From: Snowella sp031396835
GTDB lineage: Bacteria > Cyanobacteriota > Cyanobacteriia > Cyanobacteriales > Microcystaceae
DNA length: 27,323 nucleotides
NCBI GenBank assembly: GCA_031396835.1
Contig: JANNLO010000012.1
Span: 1 to 27,323 of the forward strand
Reading direction: 5' to 3'
In this document: one piece after another, positions 13,971 to 21,870 of the stretch
Position numbering within the stretch: position 1 is the stretch's first letter
Layout: every line of letters begins with the position of its first letter
Translations under genes and position numbers: made by a program
Notes under the pieces: model-generated
Told to the model about the DNA's origin: nothing
The model's database searches: none
What the model saw: the letters and a program-made list of their open reading frames with translations, nothing else

Positions 13971-14939
13971 ATGTTCACAGCTATTCGACCCACTATTCAA
14001 TCTACAAAAGATGCGATCCCCGATGATCTTTTTTCGGCAATTAATGATTTAAAAAAAGAAATGAATGCGGTTATTTTGGCTCATTACTATCAAGATAATG
14101 ACATTCAAGATATTGCTGATTATTTAGGAGATTCACTTGGTTTATCTCAACAAGCTGCCCAAACTAATGCGGATGTTATTGTTTTTGCTGGCGTTAACTT
14201 TATGGCAGAAACCGCTAAAATTTTAAACCCAAATAAATTAGTTTTATTGCCCGATCTAGATGCAGGTTGTTCCTTGGCTGAGAGTTGTCCGCCCGATGAA
14301 TTTGCTAAATTTAAAGCAGCTTATCCTGATCATTTGGTTATTTCTTATATTAATTGTACGGCTGAAATTAAGGCGATGAGTGATATTATTTGCACTAGTT
14401 CTAATGCTGTTAAAATTGTTAATCAAATTCCTCAAGATCAACCTATTATTTTTGCACCAGATCGGAATTTAGGACGTTATGTTATGGAGAAAACGGGACG
14501 AAAAATGGTACTTTGGGAAGGCAGTTGTATTGTCCATGAAACCTTTTCTGAACGTAAAATTATTGACTTAAAAATGGCTAATTCTCAAGCCGAAATTATT
14601 GCCCATCCTGAATGTGAAGAATCTGTTTTACGTCATGCAAATTATATTGGTTCAACAACTGCTTTATTAAAATATACTCAAGAAAATAATAGCCAAACCT
14701 TTATTGTGGCAACTGAACCAGGCATTATTCACCAAATGGAAAAAGCATCTCCTCAAAAGTTATTTATTCCTGCTCCTCCTATTAATAATTGTGCCTGTAA
14801 TGAATGTCCTTATATGCGACTTAATACTTTAGAAAAACTTTATTTGGCTATGAAAAACAAAAGTCCTGAATTAACTTTGCCTGAAAAAACTCGACAAGCG
14901 GCTTTAATTCCTATTCAAAGAATGTTAGCTATGTCTTAG
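13971..14939 (+). CDS. nadA: Quinolinate synthase
   Basis: NadA condenses iminoaspartate with dihydroxyacetone phosphate to quinolinate in de novo NAD synthesis, using an oxygen-sensitive [4Fe-4S] cluster. The 322-residue protein is full length for the family. It shows AVILAHYYQDNDIQDIADYL (33-52), FAGVNFMAETAKIL (72-85), the three cluster cysteines C100 (DLDAGCSLAESCP), C186 (WEGSCIVHE) and C279 (CNECPYM), and VATEPGIIHQ. AGGAG lies about 12 bases before the ATG at 13971. It converges on the UPF0016 pair with only 17 bases between stops. Confidence 0.96.
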   Translation: MFTAIRPTIQSTKDAIPDDLFSAINDLKKEMNAVILAHYYQDNDIQDIADYLGDSLGLSQQAAQTNADVIVFAGVNFMAETAKILNPNKLVLLPDLDAGCSLAESCPPDEFAKFKAAYPDHLVISYINCTAEIKAMSDIICTSSNAVKIVNQIPQDQPIIFAPDRNLGRYVMEKTGRKMVLWEGSCIVHETFSERKIIDLKMANSQAEIIAHPECEESVLRHANYIGSTTALLKYTQENNSQTFIVATEPGIIHQMEKASPQKLFIPAPPINNCACNECPYMRLNTLEKLYLAMKNKSPELTLPEKTRQAALIPIQRMLAMS

Positions 14940-14956
14940 TTATGGCTTGGTAATAT

Positions 14957-15244
14957 TTAATTAAAATCAGAATTTTGTTTTGGCCAAAGTAACTTTAATG
15001 CCATTACTGCAAATCCAACTGCCGCGATCGCCTTTAGAATTTTAGTTGGTAAAAATTGGGCCATACTACCACCCGCAATCACACCTAGAAAACTAGCTAG
15101 AATTAACGCAACAATAGAGCCTAATAAAACAGCACGAGGAGATTGAGAACTTCCTCCCAAAGCGATCGCCGCTAACTGACTTTTATCACCAATTTCTGCT
15201 AGAAAAACTGTCACAAAACTCAAACCAAAAAGTTGCCAATCCAT
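14957..15244 (-). CDS. Half-size UPF0016/GDT1-family cation exporter subunit
   Basis: This 95-residue, very hydrophobic protein with about three membrane segments carries the family signature E17-I-G-D-K-S in the first helix (FLAEIGDKSQLAAIALGG). UPF0016 (TMEM165/GDT1, Mnx in cyanobacteria) transports Mn2+ and/or Ca2+ and normally has two such modules in one chain of about 200 residues. Here the modules are separate genes, this one and the next upstream at 15300-15668, 55 bases apart on the same strand, so a heterodimer is expected. I recall such pairs being called hemi manganese exchangers. Mn handling would suit a photosynthetic cell, but the ion is inferred. The last residues (WPKQNSDFN) are cytosolic or luminal. 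Confidence 0.85.
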   Translation of the reverse strand: MDWQLFGLSFVTVFLAEIGDKSQLAAIALGGSSQSPRAVLLGSIVALILASFLGVIAGGSMAQFLPTKILKAIAAVGFAVMALKLLWPKQNSDFN

Positions 15245-15299
15245 TATGTAAAACCTAATTTTAAAAATATAAACTTAATGATTTTGCAATATTTCAAAA

Positions 15300-15668
15300 C
15301 TAACTGGTGATAATATCTCCTAATAATAAACCCGTAATTAATAATAATAAAATTGCAACTGCCAAATCTAAGATTTTAGGAGATAATCGTTTGGTCATCC
15401 AATAACCAATTGATACTCCGATCAAACTTGTTGCAATTAATGCTGCTGCCGAAGCGCAAAACACTACCCAAGGAGACTGGGATTCTGCACTAATCAACAA
15501 AGTGCTAAGTTGAGTTTTGTCACCCATTTCTGCTAAAAAAATAGTCAAAAATGTCGAGGTAAAAACTGATCTAAAATGATTAGTTGGTTTATTGACAATA
15601 GGATTTAAAGGCTCAATACTTGGAACTGCAAGAAGTGGCTCGGTTTGAGGGGAACGAATACTTGTCAT
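15300..15668 (-). CDS. Second half-size UPF0016/GDT1-family subunit
   Basis: This 122-residue partner of the downstream gene starts with a non-hydrophobic, Pro-rich stretch of about 34 residues, followed by helix 1 with E47-M-G-D-K-T (FLAEMGDKTQLSTLLI). Two further membrane segments follow (ALIATSLIGVSIGYW and LAVAILLLLITGLLLG). It is the first gene of the pair. The E-x-G-D-K-(T/S) glutamate and aspartate form half of the cation site, the partner protein providing the other half. I looked for a yybP-ykoY-type manganese riboswitch in the 220 bases upstream and did not see one. Confidence 0.85.
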   Translation of the reverse strand: MTSIRSPQTEPLLAVPSIEPLNPIVNKPTNHFRSVFTSTFLTIFLAEMGDKTQLSTLLISAESQSPWVVFCASAAALIATSLIGVSIGYWMTKRLSPKILDLAVAILLLLITGLLLGDIITS

Positions 15669-15828
15669 GGAAAAATAGAAATGTTTTCATACTTTTTTCA
15701 TTATTACCTAAAATCTACTAAAAATAATAAATTTTACCAGTTTCATCAAAAATTTGTTGAAGTTTTTAACGCTGAACAAACTTTGGATATACTCATAAAA
15801 ATATATTACTCAGAATTGGTTTAACCAT

Positions 15829-15866
15829 AAAAAAGGTAGGTTCTTATACTAAGTTTTGCCTACCTT
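15829..15866 (-). terminator. Terminator of the L,D-transpeptidase gene
   Basis: Perfect 8-base inverted repeat AAGGTAGG (15833-15840) and CCTACCTT (15859-15866) around an 18-base loop. On the minus strand it is followed by a T run (15832-15829). It sits 22 bases beyond the stop at 15889, in the right place to end that transcript. Confidence 0.6.
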
Positions 15867-15888
15867 AAAAAATATTAAAAACTAGAAA

Positions 15889-16632
15889 TTATTTAGGGAC
15901 AACTACAACAGGAAGACCAGGTTTAACAATCTCGAACAAGGCTTTAACATCTTTGTTTTTCATTCGCACACAGCCATGAGAAACTGCTTGTCCGAGGGTT
16001 TTTTCTGAGGGTGTTCCATGAAAACCAATCGTATTTTTTCCATCCGTCCAAAAACCAATCCAACGTTCACCAATCGGGCCTTTGGGGCCAGACGGAACGA
16101 TTTTCCCATTCCAAGGATTTTCCCAAACGGGATCTTTTACCATCTGAATTACTTGAAAATTGCCAGTTGGAGTTTCCCAACCTTTTTTGCCGATCGCAAC
16201 AGGATAACTCATCAAAACCTTATCTTCTTTATAAGCATAAACACGACGTTCTTTCAGATTGAGAACCAAACGAGTTGCTAATAATTTGTTGTCATTGATT
16301 GTTGCAGTTGTATTATTGGTTGGGGTTTTGGGAGGAATTACTGTTGGTATTTGGGGTGTTATTAATGTCTTTTCAGCAGGAATTTGAGCGGGAGTTACTA
16401 TTGATGTTTGGGGAGTTATTGATGTTTTTTCCGCAGGAATCTGAGCGGGAATTACTGTTGGTATTTCGGGCGTTATTGATGTCTTTTCAGCAGGAATTTG
16501 AACGGGAGTTACTTTTTTTTGTGGAAAATTAACACGTTGATTAGGAGGAGTAACCGCCTGACTAGATACGGCTAACAAGGTGAGAGAAACACTCCAACAT
16601 ACCACAGAAATTTTTGAAAATAGAGATTTCAT
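15889..16632 (-). CDS. L,D-transpeptidase (YkuD domain) with Pro-rich tandem repeats
   Basis: This 247-residue exported peptidoglycan cross-linking enzyme begins with a signal peptide ending about SSQA (residue 26). A linker contains three 19-residue tandem repeats (43-61, 62-80, 81-99) with the core PAQIPAEKTSITPQ. The YkuD domain covers about 114-247. Its active site is complete: H205-G ... S-H219-G-C221-V-R, with GKKGWETPTGNF before it. The thiol of Cys221 attacks the donor stem peptide. The repeats probably act as a flexible wall-spanning spacer, which is inference. They are also repeated at DNA level in 57-base units. A terminator follows at 15829-15866. Confidence 0.92.
   Translation of the reverse strand: MKSLFSKISVVCWSVSLTLLAVSSQAVTPPNQRVNFPQKKVTPVQIPAEKTSITPEIPTVIPAQIPAEKTSITPQTSIVTPAQIPAEKTLITPQIPTVIPPKTPTNNTTATINDNKLLATRLVLNLKERRVYAYKEDKVLMSYPVAIGKKGWETPTGNFQVIQMVKDPVWENPWNGKIVPSGPKGPIGERWIGFWTDGKNTIGFHGTPSEKTLGQAVSHGCVRMKNKDVKALFEIVKPGLPVVVVPK
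16336..16506 (-). repeat. Three 57-base coding tandem repeats
   Basis: Three in-frame 57-base units inside the L,D-transpeptidase gene encode PxQIPAEKTxITPxxxxVx three times, with few substitutions between units at DNA level. Copy number is likely to vary between strains through slippage or recombination, since the unit is a whole number of codons. Confidence 0.88.
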
Positions 16633-16789
16633 CTTTATCTAAAAACTATACAAAATAAGCTAGTTAGTGACCTTGATTTCTAGGTACACAACTATATAGT
16701 ATATGACTACGTTATTCTAGCAAATTGTTTCCAATATTATCAATATTATTATTAATTTCGACAATAGTTAATAGAGTTATCATCTTAAT

Positions 16790-17449
16790 TTAGTTCAATC
16801 TAGAAGACGCGATCGTAACAATTCCTAAAACCAGAAATTGATGAGCCTGCAACACTTTAACACATTCTTTGGCAGTGGTTCCTGTTGTATAAATATCATC
16901 CACCAAAATAATAGGAAATTGAGATCCTTTTTGCTTTAACTCTTGGCCAACAGAAAAAGCTTGCTGAATATTTGCTTGACGCTCCAACGGCTTCAAATTA
17001 AACATTGCTTCCGTATTTCTAACTCTTATTAATCCCTGGCTTTGTAGAGGATAGCGAGTAATTTGACAGAAGGCTTTAGCGATTAATTCAGCTTGATTGA
17101 AACCCCGTTCTTTTTGTTTTTTGGGATGAAGTGGAATAGGAATAACTGTCAGTTTAGAAAATTTTTTTAATGGATTAAATTTTAACCAACTTTCACCCAA
17201 ATTATATCCAAAATAATCTCCCAACTCTGGCTGATTTTCATATTTAAAAGCTGCGATCGCTCTTTTTAATTGACCATCATAATATCCCCAAGCAAAAAGC
17301 GGTAAATCTTGCTGCCAAAATTGTAATGGATTTTTTAATTGACAAAATTTAAGTCGTCGTTGGCAATCAGAACAAATTGTTGATTCAGCAGGACGCTGAC
17401 AGAGAGGACAATTAGCTTTTAAAAATAAAGAAAAGAAACTTTTTAACAT
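16790..17449 (-). CDS. ComF-family phosphoribosyltransferase-like protein
   Basis: A 219-residue protein. An N-terminal zinc-ribbon-like part (C14-x2-C17-x8-C26-x2-C29, in NCPLCQRPAESTICSDCQRR) is followed by a type I phosphoribosyltransferase fold. LTVIPIPLHPKKQKERGFNQ and the PRPP-binding loop ILVDDIYTTGTTAKEC are both intact. ComF/ComFC proteins are needed for natural transformation in competent bacteria, acting on single-stranded DNA after uptake; the chemistry is not settled. Similar length and motif order make the family call firm. Whether this cell is transformable cannot be told from here. The gene stands alone on the minus strand. Confidence 0.92.
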   Translation of the reverse strand: MLKSFFSLFLKANCPLCQRPAESTICSDCQRRLKFCQLKNPLQFWQQDLPLFAWGYYDGQLKRAIAAFKYENQPELGDYFGYNLGESWLKFNPLKKFSKLTVIPIPLHPKKQKERGFNQAELIAKAFCQITRYPLQSQGLIRVRNTEAMFNLKPLERQANIQQAFSVGQELKQKGSQFPIILVDDIYTTGTTAKECVKVLQAHQFLVLGIVTIASSRLN

Positions 17450-17536
17450 TAGGAATAATTATTTTTTATCGCCTCTAAAAATGAAAACATTAAGTTTGAA
17501 AATTTGTGGACTTAATATCCTAAGTTCTTGAAAAAA

Positions 17537-17806
17537 CTAAGTAATAGAATCATCTTCTGCGATCGTTAATTGTTGAGGACAAGATTGTTCAATTGCATAA
17601 CTAATTCCTTGAGCTTCTTCTTCTTGTAAATCTTGAAGATAATCTGCATAATTAGATTCGGCTTCTTGAACTGAATCAAATGGCCCAAAATAGTAGGTGC
17701 AGACTGGAATTTGAGTATCTACTTTTATCCACCATTTTGAATTTTTAGTAAAAAAGATAGTGCCAACAAACACGAGATAAATGATAAATAAGAAAAAACC
17801 AAACAT
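17537..17806 (-). CDS. DUF1816-family small membrane protein
   Basis: 89 residues. An N-terminal membrane helix (about 2-20) is followed by WWIKVDTQIPVCTYYFGPFD, the hallmark of the cyanobacterial DUF1816 family, then an acidic helix (SVQEAESNYADYLQDLQEEE) and AQGISYAIEQSCPQQLTI. In longer cyanobacterial proteins DUF1816 modules occur alongside regulatory domains, and the F-G-P-F-(D/x)-S-x-x-E-A pattern resembles small RNA- or protein-binding modules such as SPOR. That comparison is mine. The function is unknown. Confidence 0.8.
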   Translation of the reverse strand: MFGFFLFIIYLVFVGTIFFTKNSKWWIKVDTQIPVCTYYFGPFDSVQEAESNYADYLQDLQEEEAQGISYAIEQSCPQQLTIAEDDSIT

Positions 17807-17948
17807 TGTCGCTCAACCTCCCTGAATCAAGTTTTTTAGATAGTTCTGAGTCGTAATTATTTTAAGCCAAGCATAACTTAGTTTGATAACATAAAAAGAA
17901 TTTATTGGCAATCTTTTTTGATTTTATTGATGATGTTATTTTGAAAAA

Positions 17949-19346
17949 TCAATCGGAGTCTCCGCCAATTACCACTTCTCGAATGCGTAAACTGGGGCCA
18001 CCACAACCGACTGCTAATCCACTTTGTCCACCTTTGCCACATCCGCCCGATTCATCCCAATAAAAATCATCGCCGATCGCTTCAATATTAGCTAAAGTTT
18101 TAAAAACATTGCCAGATAAAGTCACATCTCTCACCTGTTCAGCTAATTGACCATTGCGAATCATCCAAGCTTCTCCTGCACTGAAGGTAAACATTTCGCC
18201 ATTTGTCATGCCGCCTAACCAATTACGCGCATAAACGCCTTCCGAAATGCCGTTAAATAGTTCTTTCACTGGAGTTTGGCCGCGTTCAATCCAGGTATTT
18301 GTCATGCGAACAATGGGCGGATAATGATAATTGAGACAACGAGCATTTCCTGTGACGGTTTCGCCAAGTTTTCCAGCAGTTTCTCGTGAATGGAGTCGGC
18401 CTACTAAAACACCGTCTTTAATTAGTTGAGTTGTCGTTGCGGCAACACCTTCATCATCATAAAAATAACTCCCACGATGTCCTTCTGGCGAGGCTCCATC
18501 CAAAATTTGTAGCTCTTTTGGGCCGAATTTTTTTCCCATACTCATAACTTCCAATAAATCAGGATTTTCGTAGAGCATATCAGCTTCTGAAAGATGTCCA
18601 AAGGCTTCATGGACAAATAATCCGCTTAAAATTGGGTCAATGACAACGCTATAAGTGTTACCTTTTACGACAGGTAAAGTTAAGGCCGTAACGGCTCTTT
18701 GGGCTGCATCCATTACTTGTTGATCTAAATTTGCCAAATCTTCGTAAGCTTTCCGTGATCCTGTGGTTTCTCGTCCTGTTTGGATCATTTCTCCGTCTCT
18801 GGCTGTTGCAGAAAAACGCATTTCTATGTCACACCAGGATTGCTCAATCATTGAACCTTCAGAGGTTGCTAAAAGAATTCTTTGGGTTGTGTCTCCATAG
18901 CGAACGGAAGTAGTTGTGATTTTGGAATTTACAGCCCGTAAAATTTCGTTGTAGCGATCGCAAAGAGCTTTTTTTTGAACCAGAGGAATATGGCGGGGAT
19001 CGGTTCCAGTTAGAGGTAATTTGCAAATAATTTGTACGGGATCAACGGGCGCAAGAATGGTTTCTTCTTCTCCAACTAATTTGGCTGCTGCGATCGCTTC
19101 TTCAATTCGTTCAGGCAAACTAGAAAGACGATTAAACGCGGCAAATCCCCAACCGCCATGATGACAAGCCCGAACTTGACCACCGATCGCAATCCCTTCA
19201 CTTAGAGTTTCAATTTTTTCACTCCGCAAGACAATATTGGTTCCTTCCGACTGTTCTAGGCGAATAGCTAAATAATCCACGCGATCGCGGTAACGAGTCA
19301 TCAGATCACTTAATTGATTTTTAAGTTGAGAGAGAGAGTCTGTCAT
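17949..19346 (-). CDS. tldD: Metalloprotease TldD
   Basis: TldD is a zinc metalloprotease subunit that works with TldE/PmbA on small unfolded peptides. The protein has the metal motif HEAFGH (246-251 of the 465-residue form), GRLHSRETAGKLG, and the C-terminal GCGKGGQSGLAVGCGGP with RIREVVIGG. The frame extends upstream to an ATG at 19472. I chose ATG 19346 because TldD homology begins right after it (MTDSLSQLKNQLSDLMTRYR), and the additional 42 residues look like non-coding translation rich in Leu/Lys. With that start the gap to the divergent mtnA is 212 bases. The partner tldE/pmbA gene is not next to it. Confidence 0.93.
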   Translation of the reverse strand: MTDSLSQLKNQLSDLMTRYRDRVDYLAIRLEQSEGTNIVLRSEKIETLSEGIAIGGQVRACHHGGWGFAAFNRLSSLPERIEEAIAAAKLVGEEETILAPVDPVQIICKLPLTGTDPRHIPLVQKKALCDRYNEILRAVNSKITTTSVRYGDTTQRILLATSEGSMIEQSWCDIEMRFSATARDGEMIQTGRETTGSRKAYEDLANLDQQVMDAAQRAVTALTLPVVKGNTYSVVIDPILSGLFVHEAFGHLSEADMLYENPDLLEVMSMGKKFGPKELQILDGASPEGHRGSYFYDDEGVAATTTQLIKDGVLVGRLHSRETAGKLGETVTGNARCLNYHYPPIVRMTNTWIERGQTPVKELFNGISEGVYARNWLGGMTNGEMFTFSAGEAWMIRNGQLAEQVRDVTLSGNVFKTLANIEAIGDDFYWDESGGCGKGGQSGLAVGCGGPSLRIREVVIGGDSD

Positions 19347-19558
19347 GGTTGCCGATTTTTGGATAAACGTCTTAATAATTTTATTATCCAATAATTTTTT
19401 AGATAAGTGGCATCGCACAATTAATTGCTGATCAATATTTAATCTTGTAAGCCAAAGCCAAAATTTCTCCAAATCGCCGAAAGACTACTATATACTTAGG
19501 TGTTAAACGGTCAAAAACTTTCGGTTGTTTTGCTAAAAATTTTATTTTCAACAAGTTT

Positions 19559-20605
19559 ATGACAATGACAGTAAGTTCTATTTATCCAGTCACTTGGCAA
19601 CACGATCGGGTAATTTTGATTGATCAAACCCGTTTGCCAGGCGAATTTCACCAGATTCAGATTGCCAATTATCATCAGATGGCCGAAGCCATTAAAACAA
19701 TGATTGTTCGGGGCGCACCAGCGATCGGGGTTGCAGCAGCTTATGGAGTGTATTTAGGCGCGAGGGATATTTATACAGAAGAAATTGGAGAATTTTTACC
19801 CTTATTAGAAAAAGTTGCTGAAGAATTACGTCATACTCGTCCAACTGCTGTTAATTTGTTCTGGGCAATTCGAGAAATGCTCAAAACTGCTTACGGAAGT
19901 GGGGATAATGTAGCGACGATTAAACAACAATTATTGATTACTGCCCAAACTATTCAAGAACAAGATTTACAAACTTGTCAGCAAATCGGCGATCGCGGCT
20001 TAGAAGTTTTACCGAAAAGTCCTGAAAAATTAAATATTCTCACTCATTGCAATGCAGGAGCTTTGGCCACCGCAGGTTATGGAACCGCTTTAGGAGTGAT
20101 TCGTTCTGCCTGGAAAGCCTCAAGATTAGAACGAGTTTATGCCGATGAAACCCGTCCCCGTCTGCAAGGCGCGAAATTAACCGCTTGGGAATGCGTGCAA
20201 GAAAAAATCCCCGTCACCGTCATTACTGATAGCATGGCAGCCCATTGTATGCAGAAAAAAATGATTCATGCTGTCGTCGTCGGTGCTGATCGGATTGCCG
20301 CCAATGGAGATACTGCTAATAAGATTGGAACTTATGGATTGGCCGTGATTGCGAAAATGCACAACGTACCTTTTTTTGTTGCGGCTCCTCTATCGACCGT
20401 TGATTTTGAGTTGCAAGACGGGACACAAATTCCCATTGAAGAACGCGATCCCGCCGAAGTTTATCAAATAGGAGAAACTCGTCTTTGTGCTGAAGGAGTT
20501 GATTTTTATAATCCCGCTTTTGATGTCACACCAAACTCCCTAATTACGGCAATTATTACCGAGAAAGGAGCTTTTAAACCGACTGATTTAATTTCTCTTC
20601 AATAA
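19559..20605 (+). CDS. mtnA: Methylthioribose-1-phosphate isomerase
   Basis: MtnA converts 5-methylthioribose 1-phosphate to the ribulose form in the methionine salvage pathway. The 348-residue protein shows RGAPAIGVAAAYG (51-63), the catalytic cysteine in THCNAGALATAGYG (C164), DETRPRLQGAKLTAWE and the catalytic aspartate in VVGADRIAANGDTANKIGT (D243). These residues separate it from the related eIF2B-like subunits. The start is ATG 19559 or, equally possible, the ATG two codons later. No other mtn gene is nearby. It is divergent from tldD and leads a plus-strand series of four genes. Confidence 0.96.
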   Translation: MTMTVSSIYPVTWQHDRVILIDQTRLPGEFHQIQIANYHQMAEAIKTMIVRGAPAIGVAAAYGVYLGARDIYTEEIGEFLPLLEKVAEELRHTRPTAVNLFWAIREMLKTAYGSGDNVATIKQQLLITAQTIQEQDLQTCQQIGDRGLEVLPKSPEKLNILTHCNAGALATAGYGTALGVIRSAWKASRLERVYADETRPRLQGAKLTAWECVQEKIPVTVITDSMAAHCMQKKMIHAVVVGADRIAANGDTANKIGTYGLAVIAKMHNVPFFVAAPLSTVDFELQDGTQIPIEERDPAEVYQIGETRLCAEGVDFYNPAFDVTPNSLITAIITEKGAFKPTDLISLQ

Positions 20606-20634
20606 TTAATAATTAATAGTTTTTTGCATTGATT

Positions 20635-21870
20635 ATGCAGCAAGTTGATGTTGTGGTAATTGGAGCGGGGCCTGCGGGTTCCCATTGTGCAGGTTTACTT
20701 GCAAAAGCAGGTTATCAGGTTCTTTTAGTAGAGCAACATGAGACGTTTTTTCAGAATAATTATTCGAGTGCAGCCTCTCCTTTAGAAATTTTAGAAAAGT
20801 TTGATTTGCCTCCCGAAGTTGTTGCTCGTTCTTGGCGAAAATTAGAATTAGTAAGTAGTAATATATCCCACACCTGGGAATCGGAAAAATCCTTGGGAGT
20901 GGTTTTTAATTTTGCAAAATTACGACAATTTTTAGCCGAAAGAGTCACAAAGCAAGGTGGCAAAGTCTGGCTTGGTTATCGTTATCTTAAATATGAAAAA
21001 ATTGCCGATAAAACGATAGTTTATCTTAAAAAAAGAGGCGGAGAAGTTGTCGCGATCGCCACCCAGATTTTAGTTGATGCAACGGGTTATGCTAGGGCAG
21101 TTATTTATCCTAATAAAAGTACTCGTAAGCCTTTTTATAAAGCAACTGGCATTGAATATTTAATTGAAGTGGATCAAATAACCCACCAACAATATGCAGA
21201 AACTTTAGTATTTTTTCTAGGTTATCAATGGAGTCCGAGGGGTTATTCTTGGATTTTTCCCATGGATCAACAACAACTTAAAATTGGTTCGGCTTGGATT
21301 GATGAAGAGCATAAATATTTGAAGAATTTAAAGCCATTACGAGAATATACAAAAGCTATTATTCAAAACTATTTAAAGTTGGATGATTATAAACTTATAG
21401 AAATTCATGGATCAGTTTTAGATTACTCTAGTGGTTTAAATGATATTTATTATCAAGATAGTATTATTGCGATTGGAGATGCAGTTTCAACGGTAAATTT
21501 TTTAGGCGGTGAGGGAATTCGTCATGGAATGAAGGGTGCAGAAATTGCTTTTTTTCATATTGATAGTTATTTAAAAAATCAAACTCAGACTTTTTTAAAA
21601 TATGAACAGGAAATGAAGGAATTATTTGTCAAAAAATGGAATATTTCTGAAAAAATTAATCGCAAAGTTTATCTAGAATATTCGGATGAAAAAATTGATT
21701 TGGGTGTTTCTTATTTAAAATATTTGAAACTAGAAGATGTGATGGATATTCTTTTTAATTATAAATTTGATAAAATGTATGGAGGAATTTATCCTTATTT
21801 TCTGAAAAAACTAACTCAAATTACTGTGACTCTTAAAAAGTGGGTGGGGAAAATCCAATCAAACAAATAA
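20635..21870 (+). CDS. FAD-dependent oxidoreductase, geranylgeranyl-reductase-like
   Basis: This 411-residue flavoprotein has the Rossmann motif VVVIGAGPAGSHCAGLLAKA at the N-terminus, an acidic residue at the end of strand 2 (LLVEQ) and the second FAD motif SIIAIGDAVSTVNFLGGEGI. LVDATGYARAV lies between them. The general build fits the geranylgeranyl reductase/aromatic monooxygenase superfamily. The substrate is not recognisable, and it is not ChlP. An in-frame TTG two codons upstream (20629) is possible, but ATG 20635 puts the Rossmann strand at the normal distance. Codon use is more AT-rich than in mtnA. The stop codon overlaps the next start (TAATG, 21868-21872), so it is coupled to the SLH lipoprotein. 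Confidence 0.82.
   Translation: MQQVDVVVIGAGPAGSHCAGLLAKAGYQVLLVEQHETFFQNNYSSAASPLEILEKFDLPPEVVARSWRKLELVSSNISHTWESEKSLGVVFNFAKLRQFLAERVTKQGGKVWLGYRYLKYEKIADKTIVYLKKRGGEVVAIATQILVDATGYARAVIYPNKSTRKPFYKATGIEYLIEVDQITHQQYAETLVFFLGYQWSPRGYSWIFPMDQQQLKIGSAWIDEEHKYLKNLKPLREYTKAIIQNYLKLDDYKLIEIHGSVLDYSSGLNDIYYQDSIIAIGDAVSTVNFLGGEGIRHGMKGAEIAFFHIDSYLKNQTQTFLKYEQEMKELFVKKWNISEKINRKVYLEYSDEKIDLGVSYLKYLKLEDVMDILFNYKFDKMYGGIYPYFLKKLTQITVTLKKWVGKIQSNK

Noticed and set aside
15669..15888. Possible yybP-ykoY manganese riboswitch upstream of the UPF0016 pair
   Set aside because: The conserved GC-rich helices of that riboswitch class are not present; the region is AT-rich and only contains the L,D-transpeptidase terminator.
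16336..16506. Regularly spaced repeats that could suggest a CRISPR array
   Set aside because: The units are directly adjacent, coding and 57 bases long without unique spacers.
16299..16532. Plus-strand frame with repeated Leu/Phe/Glu blocks
   Set aside because: It is the antisense of the L,D-transpeptidase tandem repeats; the minus-strand frame has a signal peptide and active site.
20177..20362. Minus-strand frame inside mtnA
   Set aside because: Lies over the catalytic region of MtnA and shows no family resemblance.
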